Assembly (NCBI GenBank): GCA_947500505.1
Contig: CANMSL010000005.1
Span: forward strand, 62,001 to 126,000
Direction of reading: 5' to 3'
Origin: an uncultured Aquimarina sp.
GTDB lineage: Bacteria > Bacteroidota > Bacteroidia > Flavobacteriales > Flavobacteriaceae
DNA length: 64,000 nucleotides
The notes beneath the pieces were generated by a model. It searched no databases and was not told where the DNA came from. It saw only the letters and a program-made list of their open reading frames with translations. The position numbers were made by a program, and so were the translations under genes. Positions 44,742 to 54,483 of the stretch are shown one piece after another; position 1 is the stretch's first letter, and each line of letters starts with the position of its first letter.

Positions 44742-45806
44742 ATGGCAGGAAATACGTTTGGAAACCTTTTTAAAGTAACCACTTTTGGAGAATCTCACGG
44801 AGTTGCAATTGGTGGAATCATTGATGGATGCCCATCCGGAGTAACACTAAATCTTGAAGCAATACAGGCCGAATTGGATCGTCGTAAACCTGGGCAATCT
44901 GCAATTGTTACCCAACGTAAAGAACCAGATACTGTAGAATTCTATTCAGGTATCTTTGAAGGTGTTACCACGGGGACTCCTATTGGTTTTGTTATTAAAA
45001 ATGCCAATCAGAAATCTAAAGATTATTCTCATATAAAAGATTCATATCGACCTTCACACGCTGATTATACCTATGATCAAAAGTATGGGATAAGGGATTA
45101 TCGTGGTGGTGGTCGTTCTTCTGCCAGAGAAACAGCCAGTAGAGTAGTAGCCGGAGCGATTGCAAAGCAAGTCCTTTCCGGAATAACATTTAATGCATAC
45201 GTTAGTGGTGTAGGTGCTATTAAACTGGATAAGCCACATACGGAATTAGATTTTTCTTTAACTGAAAGCAATATTGTTCGTTGTCCTGATCCTAAGAAAG
45301 CGGAGGAGATGGAACAATACATTAAACAAATCCGAAAAGAGGGTGATACCGTTGGAGGCTCGGTGAGCTGTGCAATTTCTGGTGTTCCTGTTGGATTGGG
45401 AGAACCGGTTTTTGATAAATTACACGCAGAATTAGGAAAAGCAATGCTATCAATTAACGCAGTAAAGGGATTTGAATACGGGAGTGGTTTTGCCGGGGCG
45501 GAACTAAAAGGAAGTCAACACAATGATTTATTTAACACTGACGGAACTACTAAAACCAACTTATCTGGAGGAATTCAAGGTGGTATCTCTAACGGAATGG
45601 ATATCTACTTTAATGTAGCTTTTAAGCCTGTTGCTACTATTATGCAGGATCAGGAAACGATTGACAGAGAAGGAAATATCATCAGTATGCAAGGTAAAGG
45701 AAGACATGATCCTTGTGTTGTTCCCAGAGCGGTACCCATTGTGGAAGCTATGGCTGCCTTGGTTTTGGTAGATTATTTGTTAATGAATCGCACAATTAAG
45801 AAGTAG
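44742..45806 (+). CDS. aroC: Chorismate synthase
   Basis: 354 residues, the usual length. FMNH2-dependent removal of phosphate from EPSP to give chorismate, the branch point to aromatic amino acids, folate and menaquinone. Signatures are [21 protein letters not shown] at the N terminus, [20 protein letters not shown], and [20 protein letters not shown]. No other aro gene is near. A REP-like element follows the stop. Confidence 0.97.
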   Translation: MAGNTFGNLFKVTTFGESHGVAIGGIIDGCPSGVTLNLEAIQAELDRRKPGQSAIVTQRKEPDTVEFYSGIFEGVTTGTPIGFVIKNANQKSKDYSHIKDSYRPSHADYTYDQKYGIRDYRGGGRSSARETASRVVAGAIAKQVLSGITFNAYVSGVGAIKLDKPHTELDFSLTESNIVRCPDPKKAEEMEQYIKQIRKEGDTVGGSVSCAISGVPVGLGEPVFDKLHAELGKAMLSINAVKGFEYGSGFAGAELKGSQHNDLFNTDGTTKTNLSGGIQGGISNGMDIYFNVAFKPVATIMQDQETIDREGNIISMQGKGRHDPCVVPRAVPIVEAMAALVLVDYLLMNRTIKK

Positions 45807-45842
45807 CTTAGTTTGTTAGTCTCTGAGTATTTGAGTGATGTT

Positions 45843-45969
45843 GTCATTCCAGCGTAGGCTGGAATCCAAAAATCAGGAATTTCAATAGATCAATTTTTAC
45901 AGGATCATATCGTCACAATTGTAGAAAATTTTCAAAATGAAAATAGATTCTTACCTATGTTGGAATGAC
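45843..45969. repeat. REP-like palindrome copy 3 with an inverted partner
   Basis: 45843-45867 equals the elements at 5432 and 9991 (arms ATTCCAGC and GCTGGAAT, loop GTAG). At 45946-45969 a related half-element appears in the opposite orientation, ending TTGGAATGAC, so the 127-base block starts with GTCATTCCA and ends with TGGAATGAC. It is a pair of inverted repeats like the BIME blocks of enterobacteria. Just downstream (about 46026-46045) two more heptamers, TCGTAAA and TCGTAAT, can be read. Confidence 0.75.
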
Positions 45970-46069
45970 ATTCTGTTAACGCATATACTTTAAAATACAT
46001 AAAACCTGTAATTCCCGCTTCTAACTTCGTAAATCGTAATTTATAAGGCATTTTTTTATTTTTAATTTA

Positions 46070-46077
46070 TATCTTCG
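46070..46077 (+). promoter_or_regulatory. Promoter of the symporter gene, -7 element
   Basis: TATCTTCG is a TAnnTTtG element with the TTCG variant also seen before the his operon. It lies 32 bases before the symporter ATG. Confidence 0.5.
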
Positions 46078-46109
46078 ACTTTTTGTATTCAGAAAATTAG
46101 ATAATTCAC

Positions 46110-47414
46110 ATGAAAAGACTTGCATTGCATTGGCAAATCCTAATAGGGATGGTGTTTGGGGTATTATTCGGACTGTTAATGACCCAGTTTTCCTGGGGAA
46201 ATGATTTTACCGGAGATTGGATCAAACCTTTCGGGACTATATTTATTAATTGTCTTAAACTAATAGCAGTACCTTTAATTCTTGCTTCGCTAATCAAAGG
46301 AGTTTCTGATCTTAAAGATATTTCTAAACTATCAAAAATGGGTGGGCGTACAATAGCCACCTATATTATTACAACGGTTATTGCCGTTAGCATAGGTCTG
46401 CTAGTTGTGAATATCGTGAAACCAGGGTCGGCTATTACAGAGGAAACTCGTACAGAACTAATTGAAAGTTATAAGGGAGATGCTGATAGTAAAATAGCAG
46501 ATGCAGAAAAACAAAAGAATGCTGGACCACTACAAGCTTTAGTAGACCTTGTTCCTAGTAATATATTTAGTGCCGCGAGTAGTAATAGGAATATGTTACA
46601 GGTAATTTTCTTTGCAATTTTTTTTGGCATTGGACTTATTTTAATTCCGGAGGATAGTGCGAAACCGGTAAAATCATTTTTTGACGGTTTTAACGATGTA
46701 ATTCTAAAGTTAATTGACCTTATTATGTTGGCTGCTCCCTATGGAGTATTTGCATTGTTGGCAGCGCTTGTAGTAGAATCCCCAAGCGCAGATTTATTTG
46801 CAGCATTGGGTATGTATGGAATATCCGTTCTTATAGGTTTAGCGTTGATGATAGGAGTGTATATTCTATTTGTTTGGATTTTTACCAAAAAGACGCCTGC
46901 GTTTTTCATCAACGGAATTTCACCTGCTCAGTTATTAGCGTTTTCCACAAGCTCAAGTGCAGCTACCTTGCCTGTTACTATGGAAAGGGTAGAAGAGCAT
47001 TTAGGCGTTGAAAAAGAAGTTACTAGTTTTGTACTACCTATTGGAGCTACTATTAATATGGACGGTACGAGTTTATATCAGGCAGTAGCAGCTGTTTTTA
47101 TCGCACAGGCTTTCGGAATGGACCTAAGCTTAGGAGCCCAATTAGGGATAGTAGCTACTGCTACTTTAGCTTCTATTGGTTCTGCGGCAGTACCAGGTGC
47201 TGGCATGGTAATGTTAGTAATAGTATTGGCACAAGCAGGGATCCCGGAAGCAGGTTTAGCTCTGATTTTTGCGGTAGACCGACCCTTGGATATGTGTAGA
47301 ACAACAGTAAATGTTACAGGAGATGCTGCAGTATCTATGATGGTGGCTAAAAGTGTTAATAAGCTTAGTGATCCTAAAGTAAAAGATTGGGATGATCATT
47401 ATCCAGGAAAGTAA
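46110..47414 (+). CDS. Dicarboxylate/amino acid:cation symporter (DAACS family)
   Basis: 434 residues, inner-membrane transporter with the GltPh fold: about eight helices and two re-entrant hairpins. The HP1 serine-rich motif is LLAFSTSSSAATLPVTM, TM7 has the NMDGT motif in IGATINMDGTSLYQ, HP2 is GSAAVPGAGMVML, and TM8 ends with VDRPLDMCRTTVNVTGDA. This supports Na+ or H+ coupled uptake of glutamate, aspartate or C4-dicarboxylates. It lies upstream of a PLP decarboxylase (108 bases), a possible substrate link. Confidence 0.93.
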   Translation: MKRLALHWQILIGMVFGVLFGLLMTQFSWGNDFTGDWIKPFGTIFINCLKLIAVPLILASLIKGVSDLKDISKLSKMGGRTIATYIITTVIAVSIGLLVVNIVKPGSAITEETRTELIESYKGDADSKIADAEKQKNAGPLQALVDLVPSNIFSAASSNRNMLQVIFFAIFFGIGLILIPEDSAKPVKSFFDGFNDVILKLIDLIMLAAPYGVFALLAALVVESPSADLFAALGMYGISVLIGLALMIGVYILFVWIFTKKTPAFFINGISPAQLLAFSTSSSAATLPVTMERVEEHLGVEKEVTSFVLPIGATINMDGTSLYQAVAAVFIAQAFGMDLSLGAQLGIVATATLASIGSAAVPGAGMVMLVIVLAQAGIPEAGLALIFAVDRPLDMCRTTVNVTGDAAVSMMVAKSVNKLSDPKVKDWDDHYPGK

Positions 47415-47521
47415 GATCTATTGAAAATAATTTGTTATTGTTTTTCTAAAATTTCACTCTTTTTGTCTAATATACAGTAAGGGTTTCTACCTTTATCAAG
47501 AATTGATTAATCAAGCTCGAG

Positions 47522-48964
47522 ATGAAGGAAAACACACGTATAGACAAATCATTACAACAACTATACAGCCCATCAGATTTTAGGGAAATCGGACACCAGT
47601 TGGTGGATATGCTTGCGGATCATCTGGATGAGGTACAGTCTCAGAAAGAAAATCCCGTACTTGCTTTTAAAGACCCCGAAAAAGAATTGGCATTCTGGAA
47701 AAGAGACATGTCATCTGATGCAAGTATGCTAGATTTTTACCAAAAAATTCTAGATCGATCTATTCACGTACACCATCCGAGATATATAGGGCATCAGGTA
47801 GCAGTACCTTCTGTGATTAGCAGTCTTTCAGGATTAGTAACAGATGTACTTAGTAATGGAACGGGAGTCTATGAAATGGGAATGGCTTCTAATGCTCTTG
47901 AAAGAATTGTTACCGATTTTGTAGCAAAAAAAATTGGTTATGGACCAGATTCTGCTGGATTTCTTACTTCTGGTGGGACATTAGCAAATCTAACAGCACT
48001 ATTAGCGGCTAGAAATGCTAAAGCTCCCGGTTGCGTCTGGGAAGAAGGACATAACCAAAAATTGGCTGTTTTGGTTTCGGAAGAAGTACATTACTGTATT
48101 GATCGTGCCGCAAGAATACTGGGGTTTGGATCAGATGGTATTATAAAAGTGCCCACTAATGTATCTTATCAGATAGAAACCTCAGTGTTAAATAATTATT
48201 TAGAAAATGCTAAAACAAAAGGGTTAACAGTTATTGCGATTGTGGGATGTGCTTCCTCAACATCAACAGGTTCTTATGATGATCTGGAAGCTTTAGCTGT
48301 CTTTGCTGAAAATAACAATTTGTGGTTTCATATAGATGGAGCACATGGTGGAGGCGTGATTTTTTCTGAAAAATATAAATACTTAGCAAAAGGAATTGAT
48401 CGAGCAGATTCTGTAGTAATTGATTTTCATAAAATGTTACTCACACCTTCATTAAATACTGCCTTGATATTTAAACAGAGCGAAGATTCTTATAAAACCT
48501 TCGAACAAAAGGCCCAATATTTATGGGATTCACAACAATCCAGAGAGTGGTATAATTCAGGAAAGAGAACTTTTGAATGTACTAAATTAATGATGTCGCT
48601 TAAAGTTTATTCTAATCTCAGAATGTATGGAGAGGATATTTTCGAGAAGAATATAAACCGATTGTATGATTTAGGAAAAGCATTTGCTGAAATTATCAAA
48701 AATAGGGAAGAATTCGAGTTGCTGATAGATCCGGAGGCAAATATTGTGAACTTCAGATATATTAATACCGCATCGGAAGATCTTAATTATTTGAATTCTA
48801 AAATACGTGAAGAACTTATTCTATCTGGAAAATTTTATATAGTTCAAACGATGATTGGTGAACAACGATATCTAAGAACATCTATTATGAACCCATTAAC
48901 CGATGAGGAAGATTTTAAAGCATTATTGGATGAGATAGAAAGGATTTCTGGTTTTATTAAGTAA
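47522..48964 (+). CDS. Group II PLP-dependent amino acid decarboxylase
   Basis: 480 residues, fold type I. The PLP lysine is Lys304 in VVIDFHKMLLTP; the ring-stacking His is in SEEVHYCIDRAA, and the conserved Asp is in FHIDGAHGGG. SAGFLTSGGTLANLTAL is the phosphate-binding loop. The family covers aspartate, diaminobutyrate, tyrosine and glutamate decarboxylases, and I cannot choose between them. The position after an acidic amino-acid symporter hints at glutamate or aspartate. Confidence 0.85.
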   Translation: MKENTRIDKSLQQLYSPSDFREIGHQLVDMLADHLDEVQSQKENPVLAFKDPEKELAFWKRDMSSDASMLDFYQKILDRSIHVHHPRYIGHQVAVPSVISSLSGLVTDVLSNGTGVYEMGMASNALERIVTDFVAKKIGYGPDSAGFLTSGGTLANLTALLAARNAKAPGCVWEEGHNQKLAVLVSEEVHYCIDRAARILGFGSDGIIKVPTNVSYQIETSVLNNYLENAKTKGLTVIAIVGCASSTSTGSYDDLEALAVFAENNNLWFHIDGAHGGGVIFSEKYKYLAKGIDRADSVVIDFHKMLLTPSLNTALIFKQSEDSYKTFEQKAQYLWDSQQSREWYNSGKRTFECTKLMMSLKVYSNLRMYGEDIFEKNINRLYDLGKAFAEIIKNREEFELLIDPEANIVNFRYINTASEDLNYLNSKIREELILSGKFYIVQTMIGEQRYLRTSIMNPLTDEEDFKALLDEIERISGFIK

Positions 48965-49065
48965 AACCATTCTGCCATTTTTTTTATATAATTAACATTT
49001 TATAACGCAACGGATCACTTGTGCACTCATCTTTAAAATATTTATTAACCATTTTACACGAATCG

Positions 49066-49461
49066 ATGAGAAATTTATTTGCCTTAGTATTTTCAATAAT
49101 TTTAATTAGCTGCAGCAACGATGATGATAGTGATAATCGCTCGGTAAGTATACAAGGAGAATGGAACCTGGTGAATGTTACTGGTGGTTTTGCCGGTGTA
49201 AATCAGGATTTTGAAAAGGGGACAATTATCTGGAATTTCGACGAATCGGCTATGACAGTATCTGTTACTAATAACAATACTATAACAGGAGTATATGATG
49301 GTCTGTCTTCTGGCTCTTACGATTATTCAATTGTTGCTCCTGCAGATGTCGATGAGTTGGTTGTTAATGATATCAATCTTGGGACTTTTACAATTTCCTC
49401 TTCAAGTTTTACTGTTACTCAACAATTTAGAGATGGATTTGAGATCCTTTTCGAAAGATAG
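49066..49461 (+). CDS. Small lipoprotein, lipocalin-like
   Basis: 131 residues from the ATG at 49066. A GTG at 49021 would add 15 residues before a perfectly good lipoprotein signal (MRNLFALVFSIILISC). The lipobox is LISC and is followed by SNDDDSDN, a surface-export type acidic stretch. The mature part is a beta-rich domain with SIQGEWNLVNVTGGF, the start of a lipocalin_4-like module. The function is unknown. Confidence 0.8.
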   Translation: MRNLFALVFSIILISCSNDDDSDNRSVSIQGEWNLVNVTGGFAGVNQDFEKGTIIWNFDESAMTVSVTNNNTITGVYDGLSSGSYDYSIVAPADVDELVVNDINLGTFTISSSSFTVTQQFRDGFEILFER

Positions 49462-49649
49462 CATTTTATTTTTGATCTTTTGATTATCTATTATGCTACT
49501 AAAGTAAAATTTCACTTTTGACAAGGGTCAGTTACTAATAAATAAGATTTGAAAATTAATTAAAGAAAAACAAATCGATTAATAGTTAATTAATTCAGAC
49601 TTTTCAAGAAATTAGCTCTATAGCTTCTTAGTTTTATACTCACAATTTC

Positions 49650-51341
49650 TTATTCAACTTCAATTTCACTAGTTGGAATAAAAACCTCTAATATAATAGC
49701 CAAAAATATTACCACACCACATCCAAGTACATTTAACCACAAGAAAGGCATCCAATCTTGCCACCAAACATAAATGACAACCGACTGTGTTATCAGTGCA
49801 GCTACAAAAACAGCATTACTTTTCACAAATTTGATAAAGAAAGCTAATAGAAAAATCCCTAAAACATTTCCATAAAATATGGATCCAATAATATTAACCA
49901 ATTGTATTAGATTATCAAACAAATCAGCAAAGCAAGCAACCAATATAGCCAAGACCCCCCAAATAAGCGTAAAAAATTTGGAAGCGGTGACAAAGTGTTT
50001 TTCACTTTTTTCTTCTTTTATGTTACGCTTATACAAATCAATAGCAGTGGTAGATGCTAATGCATTCAGTTCTGAAGCAGTAGATGACATGGCTGCAGAT
50101 AATATTACGGCTAGTAATAATCCTATAAGACCTCTCGGTAGGTTATTGAGGATAAAATGAATAAAAACGTAGTCTTTATCATTAGTTTCGACAATTGGAT
50201 CTGCCATGGTTATTAATTCTTTAGCAGCTTCTCGAGTTTTTTTCTCAGATTTGTCCAGAGAGGCTATTGTATTTTTAGCCTCTAATTTTTGTTTGGATTC
50301 TGTTTCTTGAAGATAATTTTGAATGGTGATTTCCTTAGAATCCTGAATTTCTGTTAATTGCTTTTCTAATTTCTCGTAATCCTGAGCATATCTGGAATTT
50401 TCTATCGCTATGGTCGCTGCAGGATTAAAATTAAGAGGAGCAGCATTGAATTGATAGAAAACAAACACCATGATACCTACTAATAATATAAAAAATTGCA
50501 TAGGTATTTTTAACAATCCGTTAAACAATAAGCCTAGTTGACTTTCTTTAACTGATTTACCGGATAAATATCGTTGTACCTGGCTTTGGTCTGTTCCAAA
50601 ATAAGAAAGCATTAAGAATGTACCTCCAATAATACCTGTCCACACTGTATATCTGTTACTAAGATCAAATGAAAAATCTAAGACTTCCATTTTGCCACTG
50701 GCACCGGCAATATCTAATGCCTTAGTAAAAGTTATTCCTTCCGGGAGATAACTTATAATTAAAAAAAAAGTAATAAACATTCCGGTAAAAATAATAGCCA
50801 TTTGTTGTTTTTGTGTAACGCTTACAGCTTTTGTACCTCCAGAAACGGTGTAAATAATCACTAAGATTCCTATGATAATGTTTAATGTTGTTAGATCCCA
50901 ACCTAACACGGCTGATAATATAATAGCAGGAGCAAAGATGGTAATTCCTGCACCCAGTCCTCGTTGAATCAAAAAGAAAAAAGCAGTTATTGTACGTGTT
51001 TTTAAATCAAATCTACTTTCTAAATACTCGTAGGCAGTGTATACTTTTAATTTATGATACAGTGGTATAAAAACGATACAGATAATGATCATTGCTATTG
51101 GCAGTCCAAAATAAAACTGTACAAATCCCATTCCACTATGAAAAGCTTGCCCTGGTGTGGAGAGAAATGTGATTGCTGATGCCTGAGTGGCCATTACTGA
51201 TAAACCTATTGTCCACCATTTTGCTTCATTACCACCACGGATATAATCCTGTACATTTTTGCTTCCACGGGTTTTCCAGACACCGTATAATACAATAAAT
51301 AGTAATGTTCCGGTAAGTACGATCCAATCAATAAGTTGCAT
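49650..51341 (-). CDS. Sodium:solute symporter (SSS family)
   Basis: 563 residues with about 13-14 helices. Motifs are VQDYIRGGNEAKWWTIGLS near the N terminus, TFLSTPGQAFHSGMGFVQF and the later LAVILSAAMSSTASELNALAS with the sodium-site Ser/Thr. An extra polar, Lys/Glu-rich loop of about 90 residues (about 310-395) looks coiled-coil-like and interrupts the membrane part, as in a known Bacteroidota subgroup. The substrate is unknown. It is last in a run of minus-strand genes with a 36-residue membrane protein, a VOC protein and a PIG-L deacetylase. Confidence 0.92.
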   Translation of the reverse strand: MQLIDWIVLTGTLLFIVLYGVWKTRGSKNVQDYIRGGNEAKWWTIGLSVMATQASAITFLSTPGQAFHSGMGFVQFYFGLPIAMIIICIVFIPLYHKLKVYTAYEYLESRFDLKTRTITAFFFLIQRGLGAGITIFAPAIILSAVLGWDLTTLNIIIGILVIIYTVSGGTKAVSVTQKQQMAIIFTGMFITFFLIISYLPEGITFTKALDIAGASGKMEVLDFSFDLSNRYTVWTGIIGGTFLMLSYFGTDQSQVQRYLSGKSVKESQLGLLFNGLLKIPMQFFILLVGIMVFVFYQFNAAPLNFNPAATIAIENSRYAQDYEKLEKQLTEIQDSKEITIQNYLQETESKQKLEAKNTIASLDKSEKKTREAAKELITMADPIVETNDKDYVFIHFILNNLPRGLIGLLLAVILSAAMSSTASELNALASTTAIDLYKRNIKEEKSEKHFVTASKFFTLIWGVLAILVACFADLFDNLIQLVNIIGSIFYGNVLGIFLLAFFIKFVKSNAVFVAALITQSVVIYVWWQDWMPFLWLNVLGCGVVIFLAIILEVFIPTSEIEVE

Positions 51342-51374
51342 AGGTTGTTAGTTGTCTAATGTAAGTTTAAAAAA

Positions 51375-51485
51375 TTATGAAAAAACTCTTGTTATCCAAT
51401 AAAAGAAAAGTATGTACAGAACATTAGCAACTAATACAAGCGTATAACGTTTTTTCCAGACTATTTTAGTTTTTGGTTTTATCAT
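51375..51485 (-). CDS. 36-residue membrane protein upstream of the symporter
   Basis: The frame from the ATG at 51485 to the stop at 51375 encodes a basic head (MIKPKTKIVWKKR) and one helix of about 20 residues (YTLVLVANVLYILFFYW). It ends 33 bases before the symporter start. Short single-helix proteins often accompany SSS transporters as accessory subunits, which is the inference here. It is too short to be sure from one sequence. Confidence 0.6.
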   Translation of the reverse strand: MIKPKTKIVWKKRYTLVLVANVLYILFFYWITRVFS

Positions 51486-51515
51486 AGGGGTATTGATTTA
51501 AATTAAAAGTTTTAT

Positions 51516-51878
51516 TTATTTGAATTCGCCTATATGCCATAAAATTCCAGATGGATCATAGATAAAAAACTCATTACCCCAGTCATTATAGTTGATATTT
51601 GTTATTTTAACATTCTTATACTTTTTTTCTAAATTTAGTTCTCTTATTTCTTGAAGATGAAGTTCTAGATCATCTACTTCCAAGAAAATCATTGAGTTAT
51701 TTATCCAATTTTTGACATAATAATCTTGTAAATAAAAACCAAACCCATTTAATCCAAAGTAAGACATTTTATCCGAAGTTTTTATTTCTTTGAATCCTAA
51801 ATCTAAATAAAACTCTCTGGAAATTTTATAGTTTTTTGCTCCAATAAAGGTTCTAATAGATTTGGTATTAAACTTCAT
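51516..51878 (-). CDS. VOC family protein (glyoxalase/bleomycin-resistance fold)
   Basis: 120 residues with one beta-alpha-beta-beta-beta pair: RTFIGAKNYKISREFYLDLGF, then MIFLEVDDLELHLQEI and the end FFIYDPSGILWHIGEF. This is the small single-domain VOC type. Catalytic metal ligands are not obvious; WHIGE provides one Glu. It lies 17 bases after the PIG-L gene on the same strand. Confidence 0.83.
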   Translation of the reverse strand: MKFNTKSIRTFIGAKNYKISREFYLDLGFKEIKTSDKMSYFGLNGFGFYLQDYYVKNWINNSMIFLEVDDLELHLQEIRELNLEKKYKNVKITNINYNDWGNEFFIYDPSGILWHIGEFK

Positions 51879-51895
51879 TTGCGATATGATATAAT

Positions 51896-54394
51896 TTATT
51901 TTCCTAAAGATAGCATATTTGCAAATAATCGATATGCACCTGATACTCCGGCAGGGAATTCTCTAAAAAAACTCAAACCGGTGTACACATAGTGTCCCTT
52001 TCCGTATTTTGCAATCAATAATGCTCCTTTTTTCTCAGATTCTCCTTTGTCATTTGAAGATATGATAGGGATATATTCTTCAGACCATTCATTGGGAAAA
52101 TATAGACCTCGTTCTTGCACCCAACCTTCAAAGTCTTCATTGGTTATTTTATTGGGAGTATTTAGTACTGGATGATCGCTTGCTAATAATTTTATGTTTG
52201 CTTTTTCATCAGTCACACGATCTCTTGATAGTTTCAATGGATAAGGTCCTAAATTATTATCAACTTTTAGCCTTCTGTTCGTGTTATATTGAATGATAAG
52301 ATTCCCTCCATTCTTTACATAGTCCAAAAGATACTTTTGTTTAAATTTCAAAGCATCTACTGTATTGTAGGCTCGTATCCCAACGACTATTGCATCATAA
52401 GGTTGTAATACATTCTCAGAAATAGTTTCAGGGTCAATTATGGTAACATTATATCCTATTTGTTGTAAACTTTCGGGTACTACATCACCTGCACCTTCTA
52501 TATATCCTATATTTTGACCCTTTTTCTTAACATCTAATCGAACAACTTTAGTTTCTGATGGTAAAACTATAGTCTGAAATGGGATATGATCATAATCAAT
52601 TGTTATTACTTCATCAGAATATTCATTCCCATTAGCTTGTATCTGCGGCCTAATATACCCTTCACTTTGATTTTTAGGTGCAGTGAGTGTAAAAAAGACT
52701 GTCCTTTCTTCTCCTTTGTCAGTTAAACTAAAATTAATATCATTTGGAGAAACCAGCCAGTTCTCAGGATGTTGAAGTTTGATTTTTCCTTTTAGGTTAG
52801 ATTCTCCGGCTTTTAGGGTTACAGGAATTTGTTTTGAAGGACCATTTGCATAAATAATTACTTTATCTTTTATGCTGGCTGATATCGCCGGAATAATTTC
52901 AAAAGGCTTATATACCTCTCCTTTTACAGGATCATTGGTTTTATAAATAATATCTTTTGAATAAGGAATAATCACATCGTCGATTTCAATATAAAATATT
53001 GCTTTAGTTTGATGTTTGGTTTCCGGTGTTCCTATTAGTCTTTGGTCAGAAACATTATACATGCCCAGAGTTCCTTCATTGTTTAACCAATACGGTGTGG
53101 TATATTTTGCATCTGGAGCTATTTTTCCTTTAAACTCATAGTTCATTCGGTTGTTTTGTTTCAGTATCGTTTCTGTATTTTCAGAAACTCCTATTGTAGA
53201 AACATCAATTGATTTAAGACTAACAGGCACATTACTTCTGTTAATTGCCTCTACTTTAATAATAAGATCACTGTTTCGAGTACTAAAGGGGTCATCCGCT
53301 GCAGCTTCTAAATATAGACCAGCTGCCGCTGCTATGATATCTCTAATCTCTTTGGATTTTATATTCTTCCAATGTGTGTTTTCCAGTTCCTGTATTAATT
53401 TATATGCTTTAATTAATTGATTAACAGAGGATGACGGATTTTTAAAGTCAAAGTTTTTTTCTACTTCATATAAAATATCACCAATGGCTTTTCCACCTTT
53501 GACTCGATTCCAGGAAGTGTCTATTCCATCAAAAACATTGGTTTTATCTGTTGGTAAATCCCCTTTTATTAATTCAATATATTCTGTTTGGGTTCCTCTG
53601 GTGCCAGTGCTTCCGAAACCTTGCGATTTGTGTTGACTACGACTTAATGAAGCTATTTCTGTATTGGATAACCCTAGGTTAGGATAGTATACACCTGTAT
53701 CAAATTCTAAAAAGTTAGATTTGTCGGCTTTTTCAAAGTTTTCCCTACTTCCGTAGAACCACCACGATGTATTAAAGAATAATCGTTTGGGTTGCCAGGT
53801 ATCTACATATTGTAATTGATCCGGATAAACGTTTTTATCCGATACCATATCAAAAGCTTCAAAACTCAACATAGCAGAAGATGTATGATGTCCGTGTGTA
53901 CTTCCAGGTGTCCTATGATTGAATCGATTAATAATTACATCTGGTCGGAACTTTCTTATAGCCCAGACAACATCACTTAAAACTTCATTTTTGTCCCATA
54001 TGGCTAGGGTTTCGTCTGGATGTTTAGAATATCCAAAATCATTAGCTCGTGTAAACATCTGTTCTCCACCGTCCGTATCACGAGCCGCTAATAATTCTTG
54101 TGTTCTTATTACACCAAGTAATTCTCGTATTTCCGGTCCAATTAAATTTTGACCACCATCACCTCGGGTTAGAGATAGGTATGCCGTTCTTGCTTTTACT
54201 TGATTGGACATATATGAAATCAGTCTGGTGTTTTCATCATCCGGATGTGCTGCTACATATAAAATAGAACCTAAGAAGTTAAGCTTTTTGATGGCTTCGT
54301 GGATTTCTACAGAATTTGGCTTTTTAGGTTGTTGTGCTTCAGTAATTGGTATGAAGAGCATACTAAGAGATAGTACAAAAAGTAGTGTTCGCAT
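51896..54394 (-). CDS. Large secreted PIG-L family deacetylase
   Basis: 832 residues. Signal peptide to about residue 20. The PIG-L/LmbE zinc domain comes first (about 25-280): the metal motif AAHPDDENTRL near residue 49, a central ARDTDGGEQMF and the His motif GSTHGHHTSSAM. The remaining 550 residues are beta-rich and include an NPCBM/NEW2-like region and a C-terminal GATase-like fold (YDAIVVGIRAYNTVDAL, LIIQYNTNRRL). The family removes N-acetyl groups from sugars. The neighbouring SSS transporter may take up the product. Confidence 0.87.
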   Translation of the reverse strand: MRTLLFVLSLSMLFIPITEAQQPKKPNSVEIHEAIKKLNFLGSILYVAAHPDDENTRLISYMSNQVKARTAYLSLTRGDGGQNLIGPEIRELLGVIRTQELLAARDTDGGEQMFTRANDFGYSKHPDETLAIWDKNEVLSDVVWAIRKFRPDVIINRFNHRTPGSTHGHHTSSAMLSFEAFDMVSDKNVYPDQLQYVDTWQPKRLFFNTSWWFYGSRENFEKADKSNFLEFDTGVYYPNLGLSNTEIASLSRSQHKSQGFGSTGTRGTQTEYIELIKGDLPTDKTNVFDGIDTSWNRVKGGKAIGDILYEVEKNFDFKNPSSSVNQLIKAYKLIQELENTHWKNIKSKEIRDIIAAAAGLYLEAAADDPFSTRNSDLIIKVEAINRSNVPVSLKSIDVSTIGVSENTETILKQNNRMNYEFKGKIAPDAKYTTPYWLNNEGTLGMYNVSDQRLIGTPETKHQTKAIFYIEIDDVIIPYSKDIIYKTNDPVKGEVYKPFEIIPAISASIKDKVIIYANGPSKQIPVTLKAGESNLKGKIKLQHPENWLVSPNDINFSLTDKGEERTVFFTLTAPKNQSEGYIRPQIQANGNEYSDEVITIDYDHIPFQTIVLPSETKVVRLDVKKKGQNIGYIEGAGDVVPESLQQIGYNVTIIDPETISENVLQPYDAIVVGIRAYNTVDALKFKQKYLLDYVKNGGNLIIQYNTNRRLKVDNNLGPYPLKLSRDRVTDEKANIKLLASDHPVLNTPNKITNEDFEGWVQERGLYFPNEWSEEYIPIISSNDKGESEKKGALLIAKYGKGHYVYTGLSFFREFPAGVSGAYRLFANMLSLGK

Positions 54395-54483
54395 AATAAA
54401 GAATTGATACGGATTATGAGCGTTTCGTCAAATATAAAAAGATAAAATTCTCAGCATTTAGGTTTAAGGATACTTTAACAAGA

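Noticed and set aside
51896..54394. PIG-L protein as the BshB deacetylase of bacillithiol synthesis
   Set aside because: It is more than three times the size of BshB, is secreted and carries long extra domains, so the catalytic context differs although the zinc motif is shared.
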